Origin: an uncultured Muribaculaceae bacterium
GTDB lineage: Bacteria > Bacteroidota > Bacteroidia > Bacteroidales > Muribaculaceae
Assembly (NCBI GenBank): GCA_947174275.1
Contig: CAMWIJ010000009.1
Coordinates: forward strand, 1 to 60,391
Direction of reading: 5' to 3'
Length of the DNA: 60,391 nucleotides
Shown here in pieces: positions 59,409 to 60,391 of the stretch (positions are counted from its first letter, which is position 1; every line of letters begins with the position of its first letter). The notes under the pieces are model-generated. The model made no database searches and had not been told where the DNA came from. It saw only the letters and a program-made list of their open reading frames with translations. The position numbers and the translations under genes were made by a program.

Positions 59409-60391
59409 ATGGAAAGAATCATACTGATCATATCGTTCCTGCTTGCAATGCCCATAGTCATCTACGCACAGGATTCTCTTGATTCCCTTCTTATAAATCG
59501 GGATCTTGATGAGGTTGTTGTGACCGCCCAAAGAAAGTTCACCAAACCTACGGCTCGCGGTCTGAAAGTGTCTATGTCCGGCAATCCTCTTTCAAAAATT
59601 GGGAGCGCCACAGACGCAATTATGCAGATGCCACTTATCGACGGCTCGGCAGGTAGTATTTCTGTTCTCGGTAAAGGTGCTCCCGTGATATATATCAACG
59701 GGAGGAAAATGATGAGTTCATTTGAATTGAACACACTGAAATCTTCTGACCTCGCATCAGTGGAAATCATCACTAATCCGGCCGCAGAATATGGTTCCGA
59801 TGTGTCTGCTGTAATCCTCATTAAAACAAAACAGCCACTCGCCGGATTGTATGTTTCCGGCAAAGGAAATGTGACAGTCTCCGACGAATGGTCGGAATCA
59901 GTAGGTGCCAATCTACAATATCATAACAATAACGGCTTGACCGTTTTCGGTGACATATCTTATGGCTGGGATGGCTTTAAGCAGACGCGACATTATGCGG
60001 AAATATTCAAAAGAACCTTAGATGCTGAGGAAACCTTTACAACACTCTCTGATGAAACGGCAAAGAAGCGTAGTAAGTCGTTGACAGCAGACGGTGGCTT
60101 AAACTATGACTTTGGTGAAAACTCAGCCGGCATAAAGTATATCTTTAGCCGCACACCTAAAAGTAAATTTACCTCTGAGGGTAATTCTTCGACCGATGTG
60201 CTGCCAATAAGTGACATTACATCAGCAACATCACTTGACGCTCAGGCTTTCGACCATTATATCAATGCCTTTGGCGATTTCAAACTGCCACTGTCTATCG
60301 GTTTGCGCGCAGATTTTGACTATCTGTTCGGAAAAAATATATCATGTTGGGATGCAAAGGAGGAAGAAACCGGAAGAATCATAACAAACAG
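59409..60391 (+). CDS. Outer-membrane beta-barrel / TonB-dependent receptor-like protein, 5' part
   Basis: An open frame starts at ATG 59409 and runs off the window after 327 codons. Signal peptide MERIILIISFLLAMPIVIYA-Q. A TonB-plug-like domain follows: NRDLDEVVVTAQRKFTKPTA, GSATDAIMQMPLIDG, SISVLGKGAPVIYINGRKM, and LASVEIITNPAAEYGSDVSA. After about residue 140 come alternating aromatic strands of a barrel (LYVSGKGNVTVSDEWSESVG, LTVFGDISYGWDGF, AGIKYIFSRTP). It lacks the regulatory N-terminal domain of SusC proteins and belongs to the 'outer membrane beta-barrel family' group. Cargo is unknown. It is AT-rich like the upstream TPR regulator, 94 bp away. Confidence 0.85.
   Translation, partial: MERIILIISFLLAMPIVIYAQDSLDSLLINRDLDEVVVTAQRKFTKPTARGLKVSMSGNPLSKIGSATDAIMQMPLIDGSAGSISVLGKGAPVIYINGRKMMSSFELNTLKSSDLASVEIITNPAAEYGSDVSAVILIKTKQPLAGLYVSGKGNVTVSDEWSESVGANLQYHNNNGLTVFGDISYGWDGFKQTRHYAEIFKRTLDAEETFTTLSDETAKKRSKSLTADGGLNYDFGENSAGIKYIFSRTPKSKFTSEGNSSTDVLPISDITSATSLDAQAFDHYINAFGDFKLPLSIGLRADFDYLFGKNISCWDAKEEETGRIITN

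Overview
The window comes from a gut-type Bacteroidales bacterium, most likely of the Muribaculaceae or a close family. The signs are SusC/SusD pairs, a hybrid two-component system (HTCS) with an AraC output domain, lipoproteins with Cys-Ser/Asp-rich starts, and several -7 promoter elements of the Bacteroidetes form TAnnTTTG. The first 55.8 kb is moderately GC-rich. The last ~4 kb is visibly richer in AT and carries accessory genes.

Layout. (1) 1-780 is a repeat-rich intergenic stretch with no gene. (2) 781-5140 holds housekeeping genes: PhoH, purC and menG packed together, then a CoA-transferase. (3) 5296-6659 is an ECF sigma factor, a small membrane protein likely to be its anti-sigma, and a Spy-like periplasmic protein. 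(4) 6708-9939 is an MFS exporter divergent from a BlaI-type repressor and M56 (BlaR1-like) protease pair. Two copies of an inverted repeat in the shared region look like the repressor's operators. (5) 9943-13349 is a YaaA-family protein and a secreted GH3. (6) 13613-26704 is a tight minus-strand operon: a glutaminase-like/GH2 fusion, GH92, GH125, an EEP phosphodiesterase, GH78 and a ROK protein. (7) 27069-29954 is a large secreted protein with a duplicated architecture and no family I recognise. (8) 30392-34459 is the HTCS. (9) 34569-55825 is the main polysaccharide utilisation locus (PUL): a divergent GH43 lipoprotein, then a long plus-strand series of glutaminase-like protein, IPT/TIG-NHL lipoprotein, SusC, SusD, DUF1735/DUF4973-like lipoprotein, GH76, PI-specific phospholipase C, aldose 1-epimerase, GH43, double GH43 and GH127. 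(10) 55826-56661 is a scar made of three broken genes (winged-helix protein, ISL3-type transposase, tyrosine recombinase). (11) 56699-60391 holds a YhcG-type nuclease, a TPR membrane regulator and the start of an outer-membrane beta-barrel protein that runs off the window.

How the genes fit together. GH76, GH92 and GH125 point to an alpha-mannan. GH43, GH127 and the epimerase point to furanoside (arabinose or galactofuranose) decorations. The PI-PLC, possibly helped by the EEP enzyme, points to a phosphatidylinositol anchor on the target. Together these suggest a lipid-anchored glycan such as GPI-linked fungal (galacto)mannan or actinobacterial lipo(arabino)mannan, rather than a plain plant polysaccharide. 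This is inference from gene content. GH78 and GH3 fit it less well.

The intergenic DNA holds at least three families of short inverted-repeat elements, with copies more than 10 kb apart. Four proteins of the glycan loci share a C-terminal tail that resembles a sorting module.
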